Origin: Sorex araneus | Lineage: Eukaryota > Chordata > Mammalia > Eulipotyphla > Soricidae | Assembly (NCBI RefSeq): GCF_027595985.1 | Contig: NC_073311.1 | Coordinates: 34,441,557-34,505,556 of the forward strand | Direction of reading: 5' to 3' | Length of the DNA stretch: 64,000 nt | Part shown: piece after piece, positions 10,933 to 22,177 of the stretch | Numbering within the stretch: position 1 is the first letter of the stretch | Layout: each line of letters opens with the position of its first letter | The notes under the pieces: model-generated | Told to the model about the DNA's origin: nothing | The model's database searches: none | What the model saw: only the letters and a program-made list of their open reading frames with translations | Position numbers and translations under genes: made by a program

Positions 10933-11990
10933 GAGCATGGGCCATAGACCAAGCACTATCTACAGCAGTAGCAGCTACTGTGAGCTCTCACTAAGAATGG
11001 CATATGCTATATTCCTCATCCTTATAGGTATGTGGAATCAGATACACACTATTTTTAAATATGGTAAGAAATGCAGCAATGGTGATGGAGTCTTTTGAAA
11101 ACATAGGCAGAAAACAATGTTGAGTAGAACCCTTGACATGAGAAGTGATAGCAAAGGGAGACTCAGAAAGCAGAAATATCATCACTGTTACTTCAAATTT
11201 GATGCAATACAGGGCTCTGGTACCCCAGGTTTTGGTGTGCTATTCTAAGAATCACATAGGCTGCCCTCCTTTTAAAATAACAACACAGGTTTTCAAATAA
11301 AATTATTAGAATAAAGGTGTCTCATGGAAAAAGAAGATGGGTGGACAATTCATGCTTCTGATCACCATTGATCTCCTACAACACCACCTTTGCTTTCATC
11401 TTCTTTTGTATTGAATTGAACAAAATAATTTCTTTTTCAATAGTGTTATTGTAAAAAATAATAAGTTTGAAGTCATGTAGGTGGAGTAACCTCAGACACC
11501 TCCCAATTCTTTCTATGAGTTCCATGAATATTAACAAATCATACAGCTGCTATCAATTCCTTTCCACGTTCACAGCAAACATCTCAGGATAAATTAAAGG
11601 TAATTATTTTGAATTTGATTCCTTAGTCTCTTGATTCTAACAGCGAATTCTGTGAATTTTTATAATCTTTAACACGATTATAAAAATTACCAAGTTCTTC
11701 TCTTGATTAGAAAATGAGGTTTTCATGACTTCTGGCCACAAAACTAATATGACTTGTTCTGTCAACTTCGCCAAATCATTATCCCCCTTCAGATTCTCTA
11801 TGATAATAATTATTGTTATTATTCACAAAGTCTTGGCAGAGTCCTTGCATAATCATCTGTAATATCATACGTCACCCTTTCTGTCTCCTGAGCTAATGTT
11901 CCAAGTAATGCTGCATACTATGATGGATCAAAAGTAGTCTCAAATCTCTTGGGCAATTCAAAACACTTTACATGGTCACCTGAATCTTCT
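10933..11990. other. Unassigned sequence
   Basis: Unique-looking AT-rich DNA; no supportable feature. Confidence 0.35.
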
Positions 11991-12581
11991 TTAGGGGAGA
12001 AAAGAAAAATAAGCTTTTATTTGTTGAGAAAAGCACATAGGTCGTGAAATAAGTGAGTTCATCAAATTTATTGTAAATGAGTAAGCAGAAAGCAAAAGAG
12101 TCTCTATGTAGGTGAAAAAAAAATGATTCACCCTATCACCAGGTGCAGCCATACATTTCAGTTCCATGGTAATTAGCCCTGTCAGACCCATGGAATTTGC
12201 CCAGTCCTCATCAGGCTATTTTTCTAGCCTTAATGGATCCCAGAGAAAAATCACATTGACATACCAGAAGGCATTTCAGTTGTTATCAGCCAGCTTTGGT
12301 TCAAATGTCATGGTCAAAGAAAGAACAGTAGTGTCATTGTATGTCAGCTCTTGGGACCTGTTCCAAGTTTTAATCACATAGACAGTTACCTTAAAAATTA
12401 ACTGCTTGGTCCATTTTTCAGTATTTGAAATCACATATCCAGTGCCACACATGTTGAGGCATTTATCAAATTCATTTTGTATACCTAAAAGATGCAGAGG
12501 CTCAGCAAATACTTGGCCTGCTGGCTGCCATGTCCTTCCTGTGTTACAAGGTACACATTGAAAACTGTTGACAGCACTCTT
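11991..12581 (-). pseudogene. Decayed, unidentified coding frame
   Basis: One minus-strand frame stays readable for about 197 codons, broken only by TGA (complement near 12273) and TAG (near 12213), and ends at a TAA at 11991. The translation is not low-complexity: it has well-spread Cys, Trp and Asn-X-Thr/Ser sites and segments such as CLNMCGTGYVISNTEKWTKQ and VTVYVIKTWNRSQEL, in a beta-rich, secreted-protein style. There is no Met start at the upstream end and no splice pattern. I do not recognise the family. A processed pseudogene or an old viral/transposon protein are both possible; chance openness cannot be excluded. Confidence 0.35.
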
Positions 12582-13040
12582 TTACTCTTTCACTAAATCC
12601 AGATGCAACCTCAAAAGGGTTTTCTGAGCATCCACTGAAAATTAATGAGAGTTGACAGTTCAGATGAAACATATTCTTTACCATGGATATGCCCTTGGTA
12701 GACATGGATTTAGCCATTTAGAAACACTCCACAAGATCATGTCTTGGCTTAGTCACATGACTAAATCATTTGTGGTGAATCGATCCCTCTACTGATAAGT
12801 AAGCCTAACCTGTCCCGGTACTGTACCTCAAATCAACACGAGGCTTTATGTGAAAAATATGAACTATAGCAATATTCATTGATTTGGCTATTTCATCAAG
12901 CTCAGGTTATTTTAAAATCATCTATTAGTATTGATATCCATGCACATTACCTCCAAATTCTAACTTCATTGTTCTTCCACAATTATCATTTCAATTAGTG
13001 ACATAAACGCTCATAAAGGTTCACAGAACAGAGACAGAGT
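12582..13040. other. Possible upstream continuation of decayed frame
   Basis: The minus strand here has short open pieces in shifting frames that could be the frameshifted upstream part of the decayed frame at 11991-12581, but nothing is recognisable. Confidence 0.2.
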
Positions 13041-13201
13041 ATTTTGTTTGGTTGGTGTTCAGTTGTGGGAGCCGAACCTGATGGTCCTCTGAGCTTTTCC
13101 CATGAGTTGTTCATGGCAATTCTCATGCAGTGTCAGTGCTTAAACCTGAGCTTTCTACATACAAAAGATGAGCTTAATCCACTGAATAATTTCTCCACCC
13201 C
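13041..13201 (-). mobile_element. Type A SINE, old
   Basis: Diverged minus-strand copy: GATGGTCCTCTGAGCTTTTC, AACCTGAGCTTTCTACATAC and the head end AATAATTTCTCCACCCC. Confidence 0.55.
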
Positions 13202-14057
13202 ATGATTAAGTTTTAATTGTACCCTTAATACTATATTCCTCAATTCATGTAAAGAACCTATAATTTCTACCTCCAAATATGTTACAGTCTGTCCACTAAT
13301 TTTCAATTCTAATGCCACCTTTTCCAAACTATTTCCATTCAACTCACTGTTCTACAGCAACAGAAATCACTTTGAAAATTAAATTTTTCAAAATCCACAC
13401 ATAAAAATTTCCTCACCACTAAATATACATTTTCACACATTAAAAAAATGTACATTTGACTATTGTGTGTTCAGTGTTAGCCTTTAACAAGGTAAAAAGC
13501 TTCCATCAAAATACAAATGTAAAATAGTAGTCACTGAGAAAGTCTTGGTACATGCGTGGAATACATATGTGTGTGTATAAGTTCAGCTAAACTCAAATAA
13601 ATGAGTTAATTTATATCTGGACAAGCTCATTTCTTGTCTTTATAGCACAAGCAGGTAGCCAGCATTTTAGATACTAGCACTCATGAGCAGACCACATATT
13701 GAGCAACCTTTGCTTGAAAAATGCAAATAAAGTAGTTCCGGCCTCTCTCTCAGTTTTCATTTTGAGCTTTTCCTACTCTGCTTTCTCAATTCCCATTATA
13801 AAGGCCTCCTGTTGGGGTTTTAGATAAACCATTCTACCTGAGAAAAACTACCACCTTATTCAGGTAGTAACCACCTGTTCTAGAATTTCACACTTGCATG
13901 CCCTCATCTAGGAATAACACGCCCCTGACTTTTGATTTACATGATACTGCCTCAATGATTACCTTTCAATCACTTGTATAAAACTTGTTCTTGATTATCC
14001 ATCATCATTTGGTGCCCATTTTGACACCATTTATTTTCTATCTTTAAGTGCATATTT
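13202..14057. other. Unassigned sequence
   Basis: AT-rich; no gene or repeat family recognised. Confidence 0.35.
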
Positions 14058-14165
14058 ATGTTTGTGTTTCCCTGATGGTTGGGTATCTTCTTTACTAGAC
14101 CAAAGGTTCTGTGAGGGCAGAGCCCCAATCTGATTTCTCTGGTTTCATAGCTAAAAGAAAGACTT
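14058..14165 (+). repeat. Possible L2 relic
   Basis: CTAGACCAAAGGTTCTGTGA with GGGCAGAGCCCCAATCTGAT follows the L2 'ctagactgtgagctccttgagggcag' pattern. Short and diverged. Confidence 0.4.
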
Positions 14166-14475
14166 CTTTAAGCATGGTATACCTCTCATGTGTGATATGG
14201 TAGAAGGACGCTTAGAAGAAACACAACTCATCATTCTGACACTCCAACACAATAATTGACTTCCTTCAGTTTTTCCATAATCATTTGCAAACTCTAAATA
14301 AGAACTGAATTCCTAGAATAGAGTTTTAATTCTAAGCTCAGATGCCTGGTTGCCTATCACTTAAAGGTATTGATGCCAGCATTGGAAGAACTGGACAACG
14401 GCCTTGACCAAGAGGTATAGAATACCAGCTCTGTTGATCATGTTGGCCTTTCCACTGAAGAAAGAAATACTTAAT

Positions 14476-15543
14476 TGTAGGAACATAGTCTCAGGTAGTT
14501 CAGGTTTATTGGGGAACTTTCCTCTATGTTTACTTGTAACTTCCTTCTTAGTGTTCTGTTGACTTGTAAATATTGTTTTTCTCTTCTCCTTGAGTCCTTT
14601 GCTTAGTTTATTCAGAGCCATGTCCTTTTGTATGGGCACAGGAAGACTGTAGCAAATGCTATGCTTTGTAACCTGGGAGTCATTTGACTCTACATGATAT
14701 TTTCCTCTTGAGCATCTGTTCTCTCTCGATCTAAGCCTCAGCTGCCCTTATTTCCTAGCACCCCAAAAAGCAGGGTCCCGACGAGGGACGAGACGGACCC
14801 AAGGCAAGCGGTGAGTTGTTTGCTACCCTGGCATCGAGATGGGCCTGGCCAAAGTGCCTAATGCTTAACTATAAGTTAAGAGCTTGGTCATGGACAAATG
14901 CTGTCATGATCCAAAAAGTAATAACGAGATTTGGACCCTGCTAGGGTTAGGAATGATTAATCTGTCCTGAGCGCTGTAGTCTGAGTCTGTAAGATATTTC
15001 TAGGAGAGCCGCCCTGCAAGCCTCAATGTATCTCTTACTGTGTCCATACAAAAATAACTAGTATTAAGATGTTAATGAGTTTTTGGACTGAAGAAAGGAG
15101 AAAAACACCTTAAGAGGTATTTTGCCTGTGGGCAGTCAGGAAGGGCTTTGGAATGCCTCTAGGTGGTACTTCCTTCGAACCAGGCAGGCCTCATGAAGGG
15201 CTTTCTTCTGTTGATTCTGCTAGCTGTGTGTAGCCTAGAGGACAAGGAGGAGAGAGACAAGTAGGGGTAGAGACGAGTGAAGAGAGAAAAATCCAGAGGA
15301 GGAAAAGGAAGGAGCAAGGAAGGAAGTGTGTGTGAGATGAGAGAGATGAAAGATTGAATAAACAGTAACTAATCAGCAACCAGCTTGGTCTTCATTCTTC
15401 CCTCGCCTGTCTTTGGCCAACAGCCGTCCCAATCCAGCCCATACACAGAAGCTCCAGAGCACCAAATGCGGGCGGTGAGACAGAGCCATCCAGAGAGCCC
15501 TTCGGCATGTGTAGCTTTTTACAGCATTGTGTAGCTTTTTACA
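14476..15543 (+). mobile_element. Solo LTR, ERVK-like (copy 1)
   Basis: A 1,068-bp unit starting TG (TGTAGGAACATAG) and ending CA (CTTTTTACA). The 6-bp direct repeat CTTAAT lies at 14470-14475 and 15544-15549, as expected for a retroviral target-site duplication; 6 bp is typical of class II/ERVK. A poly(A) signal AATAAA is at 15356-15361, leaving about 180 nt of R-U5. An inverted second copy is at 30283-31305. No internal viral genes adjoin it, so recombination to a solo LTR is inferred. The last 40 nt contain a 20-bp tandem duplication (GTGTAGCTTTTTACA units) absent from the other copy. Confidence 0.75.
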
Positions 15544-15599
15544 CTTAATCTTGGGAGAACATGTCTGCATGCAATATTAATCTTGGGAGAACAATATGT

Positions 15600-15888
15600 G
15601 AACAATGTGTCAGATAAAAGACTGAAATGCACTCACATAATTCAGTAACAAAAAAGTCATTGACCCCATAAAAATTGAAAAAGACGAACAGACACTTCCA
15701 GGAAGAGGATAAACAGATAGTCAATAAGTATATTAAAACGTGCTCATTGTCAGTTAATATTTTATAAATCTAAGCCAAAATAACAACGAGCTATCATCTT
15801 ATACCAGTAAAGACATATATCTATAACATTGAAAACAAGCAGTGCTGGCAAAGATGTGGGTAAAATGTTTAAAAATTTTGCTGGTTTA
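15600..15888 (+). mobile_element. Old L1 ORF2 fragment (left part)
   Basis: Diverged L1 C-terminal coding sequence: TGTCAGATAAAAGACTGAAA, ACAGACACTTCCAGGAAGAG and AGTGCTGGCAAAGATGTGGG follow the usual L1 order. It is interrupted at 15888 by a young L1 and resumes at 18425. Confidence 0.65.
15871..15888 (+). repeat. Target-site duplication, left copy
   Basis: AAAAATTTTGCTGGTTTA is repeated exactly at 18425-18442 and brackets the young L1 between them. Confidence 0.9.
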
Positions 15889-15889
15889 G

Positions 15890-17959
15890 CATATCAACAA
15901 AAGTAAAGACAAAAACCATATGATCATATCAATAGATGCAGAGAAAGCATTTGACAAGATCCAACATCCTTTCATGATGAAAACCCTCGCCAAAATGGGG
16001 TTTGGAGGAACTTTCCTCAAGGTAGTCGAAGCCATCTATCACAAGCCTACGGCAAGCATTATCCTCAACGGGGAAAAACTAAGGGCCTTTCCTCTGAGAT
16101 CGGGCACAAGACAAGGATGCCCACTCTCACCACTCCTCTTCAATATAGTACTGGAAGTACTTGCGATAGCTATTAGACAAGAAAAAGAGATTAAGGGCAT
16201 CCAGATAGGAAAGGAAGAAATCAAACTCTCACTATTTGCAGACGATATGATACTATATCTAGAGAAGCCTAAAACCTCTACTAAGAAACTCTTAGAAACA
16301 ATAGACTTATACAGTAAAGTTGCAGGCTACAAAATCAATACCCAAAAATCCATGGCCTTCATATATGCAAACAATGAGGCAGAGGAAAGGGACATGAAAA
16401 AAGCAATCCCATTCACAATCGTGCCCCAGAAAATCAAGTACCTCGGAATCAGCTTAACCAAGGAAGTAAAAGACCTTTACAAAGAAAACTACAAAACGCT
16501 ACTCCATGAAATCAAAGAGGACATGAGGAAATGGAAACATATACCCTGCTCGTGGATAGGGAGAATCAATGTTGTCAAAATGGCAATACTCCCTAAAGCA
16601 TTATACAGATTCAATGCAATCCCTATAAGTATACCCATGACATTCTTCAAAGAAATGGATCAAGCAATCCTAAAATTCATATGGAATAACAAACGTCCAA
16701 GGATAGCTAAAACAATTCTTGGGAAAAAGATGATGGGAGGCATCACCCTCCCCAACCTCAAACTTTACTACAAAGCAGTAACAATTAAAACAGCATGGTA
16801 CTGGAACAAAGGCAGAGCCGTAGACCAATGGAATAGGGTGGAATATCCCTACACACAACCCCAAATGTATGATCATCTAATCTTTGATAAGGAAGCAAGA
16901 GATGTGAAGTGGAGCAAAGGAAGCCTCTTTAACAAATGGTGCTGGCACAACTGGACAACCACATGCAAAAAAATGGGTTTAGACCTTGACCTGACACCAT
17001 GCACAAAAGTCAGATCAAAATAGATTAAAGACCTCAACATTCGACCACAAACCATAAGGTACATTGAAGACAAGGTCGGCAAAACCCTCCACGATATTGA
17101 AGATAAAGGTATCTTCAAAGGTGACACGGAACTAAGCAATCTAGTAAAAACAGAGATCAACAAATAGGACTACATTAAACTAAAAAGCTTCTGCACCGCA
17201 AGAGATACAGTGACCAGAATACAAAGACTATCCACAGAATGGGAAAGGATATTTACACAATACCCATCAGATAAGGGGTTGATATCAATGGTATATAAAG
17301 CATTGGTTGAACTCTACAAGAAGAAAACATCCAAACCCATCAAAAAATGGGGCGATGAAATGAACAGAAACTTTACCAAGGAAGAAATACGAATGGCCAA
17401 AAGGCACATAAAAAAGTGCTCTGCATCACTAATCATCAGAGAGATGCAGATCAAAACAACCATGAGATACCACCTCACACCACAGAGATTAGCACACATC
17501 CAAAAGAAAAGCAACCGCTGTTGGAGAGGATGTGGGGAGAAAGGGACACTTCTTCACTGCTGGTGGGAATGCCGACTGGTTCAGCCCTTCTGGAAAACAA
17601 TTTGGACGATTCTCAAAAAATTAGATATTGAATTCCCATTTGACCCAGCAATACCACTGCTGGGAATATATCCCAGAGAGGCAAAAAAGTACAATCGAAA
17701 CAACATCTGCACATGTATGTTCATCGCAGCACTGTTTACAATAGCCAGAATCTGGAAAAAACCCGAATGCCCCAAAACGGATGACTGGTTGAGGAAACTT
17801 TGGTACATCTATACAATGGAATACTATGCAGCTGTTAGAAAAAAGGAAGTCAAGAATTTTGTAGTTAAGTGGATGGGCATGAAAAGTTTCATGCTGAGTG
17901 AAATGAGTCAGAAAGAGAGAGACAGACATAGAAAGACTGCACTCATCTATGGTATATAG
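15890..17959 (+). pseudogene. L1 ORF2 reverse transcriptase fragment
   Basis: ORF2 encodes the endonuclease/reverse transcriptase of L1, which copies L1 RNA at the target site. This piece starts inside the RT domain ([18 protein letters not shown]), keeps the catalytic F-A-D-D motif ([10 protein letters not shown], codons near 16222-16260), the [12 protein letters not shown] box and the Cys-rich C-terminal domain ([18 protein letters not shown]), and ends at TAG 17957-17959. The endonuclease domain and start are missing, so it cannot act. Two in-frame TAG codons at 17021-17023 and 17165-17167 replace expected Trp (TGG). The reading frame is otherwise continuous, with no frameshift. Confidence 0.95.
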
Positions 17960-18424
17960 AATATCAGAGTGGGAGACTAATACCCAAGAACTGTAGAAAT
18001 AAGTACCAGGAGGTTGACCCCATGGCTTCGAGGCTGGCCTCATGTTCCGGGGAAAGGGCAACTCAGAGAAACGATCACCAACTACATTGTAGACGAAGGC
18101 CATGTTGGGGAAGGGAGTTGCGGGCTGAATGAGGGCTAGAGACTGAGCACAGCGGCCACTCAACACCTTTATTGCAAACCACAACAGCTAATTAGAGAGA
18201 GAGAACAGAAGGGAATGCCCTGCCACAGTGGCAGGGTGGGTTGGGGGGGAGATGGGATTGGGGAGGGTGGGAGGGACGCTGGGTTTACGGGTGGTGGAGA
18301 ATGGGCACTGGTGAAGGGAAGGGTTCCCGAACTTTGTATGAGGGAAGTATAAGCACAAAAGTATATAAATCTGTAACTGTACCCTCACAGTGATTCTCTA
18401 ATTAAAAATAAATAAATTATTAAA
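17960..18424 (+). other. L1 3' UTR with G-rich tract
   Basis: About 465 nt. It holds a polypurine/G-rich block (18228-18275, several GGGG runs, potential G-quadruplex), the phrase GAATGGGCACTGGTGAAGGG, TCACAGTGATTCTCTAATTA and the A-rich tail. This segment is the yardstick used here to recognise all other L1 3' ends. Confidence 0.85.
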
Positions 18425-19230
18425 AAAAATTTTGCTGGTTTAATCTACATGTAAAACAGTGTGGTTGGGCCAGAGAGATAGTAGAACAGGTAAGGCACTT
18501 GTCTTGCACAAGGCCAACATGGATTCGATCCCTGGCATCCCAAATCACTCCCTGAGCACCACCAGAAGTGATTCCTGAGCCAGGAGTAACCCCTGAGTAT
18601 TGCCAGGTATAGTCCTGCCTGCCAAAAAACAAACAAAAAAAACTTGTGGAGATTTCACAATCACTGGTAGTGGAGGTCCCATGTAAGAGCAATTTTATTT
18701 CTTGGTACCTACCCTCCAAAACACAAAAACATCCATTTGAAAGAATAAATACACATACATATTAGTTGTGGTACTTAGTACAATGGTATGGATATGTAAA
18801 CAACACAAATGTTCAACAAAGCAGATGAATATATAATTAATTGTGGTGTATGTAAAAGCAATAGAGTACTATGTCGCCATTAAAAAGGATGAAGTCATGC
18901 AATTTGCTGCAACTTGGATGGAACTTATTCCACTTTCACATTAAGCAGAATAAGATAAGAAGAATAAATACCATATTTCTCATTTAACTGTGGTGTATAG
19001 AGTGACAAGCCAAAGAAATGAAAATTATCAAATAATGACCAGCCCTTGGCCCTGGATTACAGAAGTGAGAAGGCCAAGGAAGGATAAGCAGGGGTGGGGG
19101 AAGGGTGCGAGAGGGTGGATTGGCAGTATCATAGGGTCCAGAATATTTTGGTGTTTTAGAACTCGGTACACCAAAACCATATGAGTCAACACTATTGTAG
19201 ACATGTGTCCCAAACCATAACTAGTACATT
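18425..19230 (+). mobile_element. Old L1 ORF2/3'UTR (right part)
   Basis: Continuation of the old L1 cut at 15888: AGTACTATGTCGCCATTAAA, AACTTGGATGGAACTTATTC and AGAATAAGATAAGAAGAATA are the L1 C-terminus in decayed form, followed by an old 3' UTR (AGGGGTGGGGGAAGGGTGCG, AACACTATTGTAGACATGTG). A SINE (18467-18641) splits it again. Confidence 0.7.
18467..18641 (+). mobile_element. Type A SINE nested in old L1
   Basis: GGGCCAGAGAGATAGTAGAA head, GGATTCGATCCCTGGCATCC, CAGGAGTAACCCCTGAGTAT and an A-rich tail with CAAAAAAC units. Confidence 0.85.
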
Positions 19231-19400
19231 TTTTTAAGAAATGAGTTTGCTGAGGAGCTGGACTAGGAACTTTGGTCACTGGTTTGAGAAATGCTGACAG
19301 TGCTGGTGGGTTTGGCATTGGAACATGGAATGCCCAAAACTCTGTTATTAAGAGCTTTGTAAATAAAAACTAAAATAAATAACCCATTCTCAAAAAATAA
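19231..19400 (+). repeat. Possible old L1-type 3' end
   Basis: GTTATTAAGAGCTTTGTAAA followed by A/T-rich tail resembles the L1 3'-end layout but is too diverged to place. Confidence 0.3.
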
Positions 19401-20011
19401 AAGAAATGGTTTCTTAGACTTTAGTTGCCCTATCTGTAAGGGCAAGTTGTTGCCTCTTACTTTATGCTATCAATAAGTCTCAGTTGGGTTAAAGTTAGGC
19501 AACTTTTAAAGGAGAAGCAGTATTACTTCATGCAAATAAACAATTCAATGCTTTCACATAGATTTGCTTTAGCCTAAATCGTTTCAGTGATTTCATGTAT
19601 ATTTGTGTCACTGTTACTCTCCTTAGAGATTCCATCTTATAATAGCTAAAATGTACTAACAGCTGAAAATGTAGATGCTGATACTAGGGACCTCTCAGAG
19701 AACAAGTGTTTTTCATCAAGAAAAACAGACTTTAACCAGTAATAAACACGAAGTGATGAGTGAGAAGAACCCAGTGTTACAGAAGCACCCTGCAAGATAA
19801 ACTAACTTTTATCAAGGCCAGGAGCCATTGACATCTACTGATGAATAAGAGGCAAATGATCGGGCAGAAGTGAATGTGATTCTGGACAACAGGGGGCTGG
19901 TTTAAAAGAACAGACTTGGTACATTCTAGAATCTAAAACATTTCAATAGGACAGGAATGCAAAATAAGGAGAAGATAAAGAGGCTGGAGTGATATCTGGG
20001 GCAAGATCTCT
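19401..20011. other. Unassigned sequence
   Basis: No supportable feature. Confidence 0.35.
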
Positions 20012-20125
20012 CTCTGCCTTTCTCTCTTTCTGTCTCTGTCTCTGTTTCTCTGTCCATCTCTGTCTTTGTCTCTGTCTGTCTGTCTGTCTGCCTGTCTGAA
20101 TCTCTCTCTCTCTGTCTCTCTGTTT
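20012..20125 (+). repeat. (TCTG)n/(TC)n simple repeat
   Basis: Imperfect TCTGTC and TCTC units, abutting a minus-strand SINE on the right. Confidence 0.9.
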
Positions 20126-20127
20126 AG

Positions 20128-20290
20128 GGAGTAAACACAGCTATGTGGCTCACTTCTGGCTCTGTGCTCAGGGATCACTCCTCACTCCTGGTGGTTGGTG
20201 TTCAGGGACCCATTTGGAATCTTAGGAATCAAAGCCTGTTTGGCCTAGTGCAAGGCAAGTACTTTACCTTCTGTCCCATCTCTTCAGCCC
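20128..20290 (-). mobile_element. Type A SINE
   Basis: GGCTCACTTCTGGCTCTGTG, CAGGGATCACTCC, GGAATCAAAGCCTG and the head end CCCATCTCTTCAGCCCC. Confidence 0.8.
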
Positions 20291-20595
20291 CTACAGGCCA
20301 AATCTTATGTAATGTCACAAGGAACTTGAAGGCTTCTTTTTATATCAAAGAACATCGTACCTTACCAAACCTTTAACTCCACACCTAGGAAATGCTGACA
20401 ACACTTGGCCTGAAAGACTTGTTAAATATGTATTTGAGATCACTAATGACCATTAAAGAATACAGATCAATCAAAGGGTAAAGTTGGGAAGATAATATAA
20501 CTGTCATGGAAGACACCTTTTGAAAGAAAGAAAATTAAAGCAGTATACTACATGATTGAATTGCAAAAATATTAATATGCTTGTGTGGAAGTGGC
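20291..20595. other. Unassigned sequence
   Basis: No supportable feature. Confidence 0.35.
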
Positions 20596-20700
20596 TACAT
20601 ACATACACACATATACATATACTACATATGTATATACAAATATATGTTATGTATATATGCATTATAATTCCACATATGAATAGTATATATGTATGTGTTT
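20596..20700. repeat. TA/TACA-rich low-complexity tract
   Basis: Runs of ACATAC, TATACATA and ATATGTATATAC with self-complementary character. Confidence 0.8.
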
Positions 20701-20748
20701 AAAATTAAAGAGGGTTTCATTAAATTATTGTATTTAAAATATTTATAG

Positions 20749-21727
20749 GATCACTAATCATCAGGAGGATGCAGATCAAAACAACAATGAGATATCATAG
20801 TACACCACAGAGACTGACCCACATCCAAAAGAGCAAAAGCAACAGGTGTCGGCAAGCGCAAACTGTTGGTGGGAATGCCAACTGGCTCAGCCCTTTTGGA
20901 AAACAGTATGAACGATTCTCAAAAAATTAGAAATTGAGCTCCCATTGGACCTAACAATATCACTCCTGGGAATATATCCTGGAGAGGCTAAAAGGTATAG
21001 TAGAAATGACATCTGCACTGGTATGTTCATTGCAGCACTGTTTACAATAGCCAAAATCTGGGAAAAAAAATGGAGTGCCCCAAAACAGATGACTGGTTAA
21101 AGAAAGTTTGGTACATCTACACAATGGAATACTATGCAGCTGTTAGAAAAGATGAAATCATGAAATTTGCATATAAGTGGATCAACATGGAGAGTATCAT
21201 GTTAAGTGAAATGAGTCAGAAAGAGACAGAATAGAAAAATTACACTCATCTGTGGAATATAAAATAACAGAGTGGAAGACTAACACCCAAGAGTAGTAGA
21301 GATAAGAACCAGGAGGTCTGCTCCACGGCTTGGGAACCGGCCTCACATGCTGGGGAAAAAAGGCAGCTCAGATACAGAAGGGAACACCAAGTAAAGGATG
21401 TTGGGAGGACCCATTAGGGTTGAAAGATGAGTGCTGAAAGTAGACTATAGAACACACACAATGGCCACTCAATACCACAACAACCAAAAGGAGAGAGAAC
21501 AAAAGGGAACTCCCTGCTCCAAAATTGGGGTGGGTTGGTCGGGGATGGGGTGGGGGTGGTGGGAGGGATACTGGGAACATTGGTGGAGGAGAATGGGCAC
21601 CGGTGGAGGGGTGGGTAAATGATCACTGTATGACTGAAATGCAAACAAGAAAGTTCATAAGTTTGTAACTGTATCTCACAGTGATTCACTAATAAATAAA
21701 TATTTAAAAAATAAAATAAAATAAAAT
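20749..21727 (+). mobile_element. L1 3' end (ORF2 C-terminus and 3' UTR)
   Basis: A 5'-truncated L1 of about 1 kb. It begins at the codons for [14 protein letters not shown]-like sequence, keeps the C-terminal region of ORF2 with small deletions and stops (it is clearly more decayed than the copy at 15.9 kb), then a 3' UTR with the G-rich block TGGGGTGGGGGTGGTGGGAG near 21547 and the A-rich tail. No convincing target-site duplication was found. Confidence 0.9.
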
Positions 21728-21939
21728 TTGTAAGTAGTCATTAGATAAAACATAAACTTAAAATCAATAAATGCCCGTAGAAATACATTATTTCTAAATA
21801 AGAAAATAGACACCAAAATAAAGATTTGAAAGATTTGTAGGCAATTATTCTGAAGGAAAAGATCTGAAGAGGAAGTCAGGTAAGCTGAGCAACATTTCTA
21901 TTTTATTTTGATTCTTGACTTTGTGCTTTCTTCAATAGC

Positions 21940-22076
21940 AGTCACTTCGGGTGGTGTTCAAGAACCAGCAAGATTACACTGAGCTGTGCTAGAGAGGCCA
22001 TGTGGTCCTGGGGATCAAATTCAGGACCTCAAGCATATTAGGCAGATGCTCTACCTCAGGAGTCATATGCCAGGCC
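21940..22076 (-). mobile_element. Type A-like SINE, old
   Basis: TGGGGATCAAATTCAGGACC, GCAGATGCTCTACCTCAGGA and CAGGCCC on the minus strand of a tRNA-headed SINE; diverged. Confidence 0.55.
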
Positions 22077-22133
22077 CTATTCTGTTATTTTTATAGTTTT
22101 GAGTCATACATATGCATGTTTTTGACAGAAGTC

Positions 22134-22135
<2 letters not shown>

Positions 22136-22174
<39 letters not shown>
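22136..22174 (+). repeat. (CA)n microsatellite
   Basis: An almost pure dinucleotide run of about 19 units. Confidence 0.98.

Positions 22175-22177
<3 letters not shown>

Larger units (their letters stand above)
15889..18424 (+). mobile_element. Young L1, 5'-truncated (about 2.5 kb)
   Basis: Carries the C-terminal 60 percent of ORF2, a complete 3' UTR with a G-rich tract, and an A-rich tail. The 18-bp target-site duplication (15871-15888 / 18425-18442) shows it landed inside an older L1 in the same orientation. Low decay (only two in-frame stops) marks it as much younger than its host element. Compared with the L1 fragment at 20.75 kb it extends about 1.5 kb further 5'. Confidence 0.95.

Noticed and set aside
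10396-11098. 135-183 codon frames rich in Ser-Leu or Arg-Glu
   Set aside because: Low-complexity translation of the CT/CA microsatellite.
17621-18184. 187-codon minus-strand frame
   Set aside because: Antisense shadow of L1 ORF2 and its 3' UTR; no own motifs.
20749-21727. L1 at 20.7 kb as a duplicate of the one at 15.9 kb
   Set aside because: Different truncation point, more decay and different flanks show an independent insertion.
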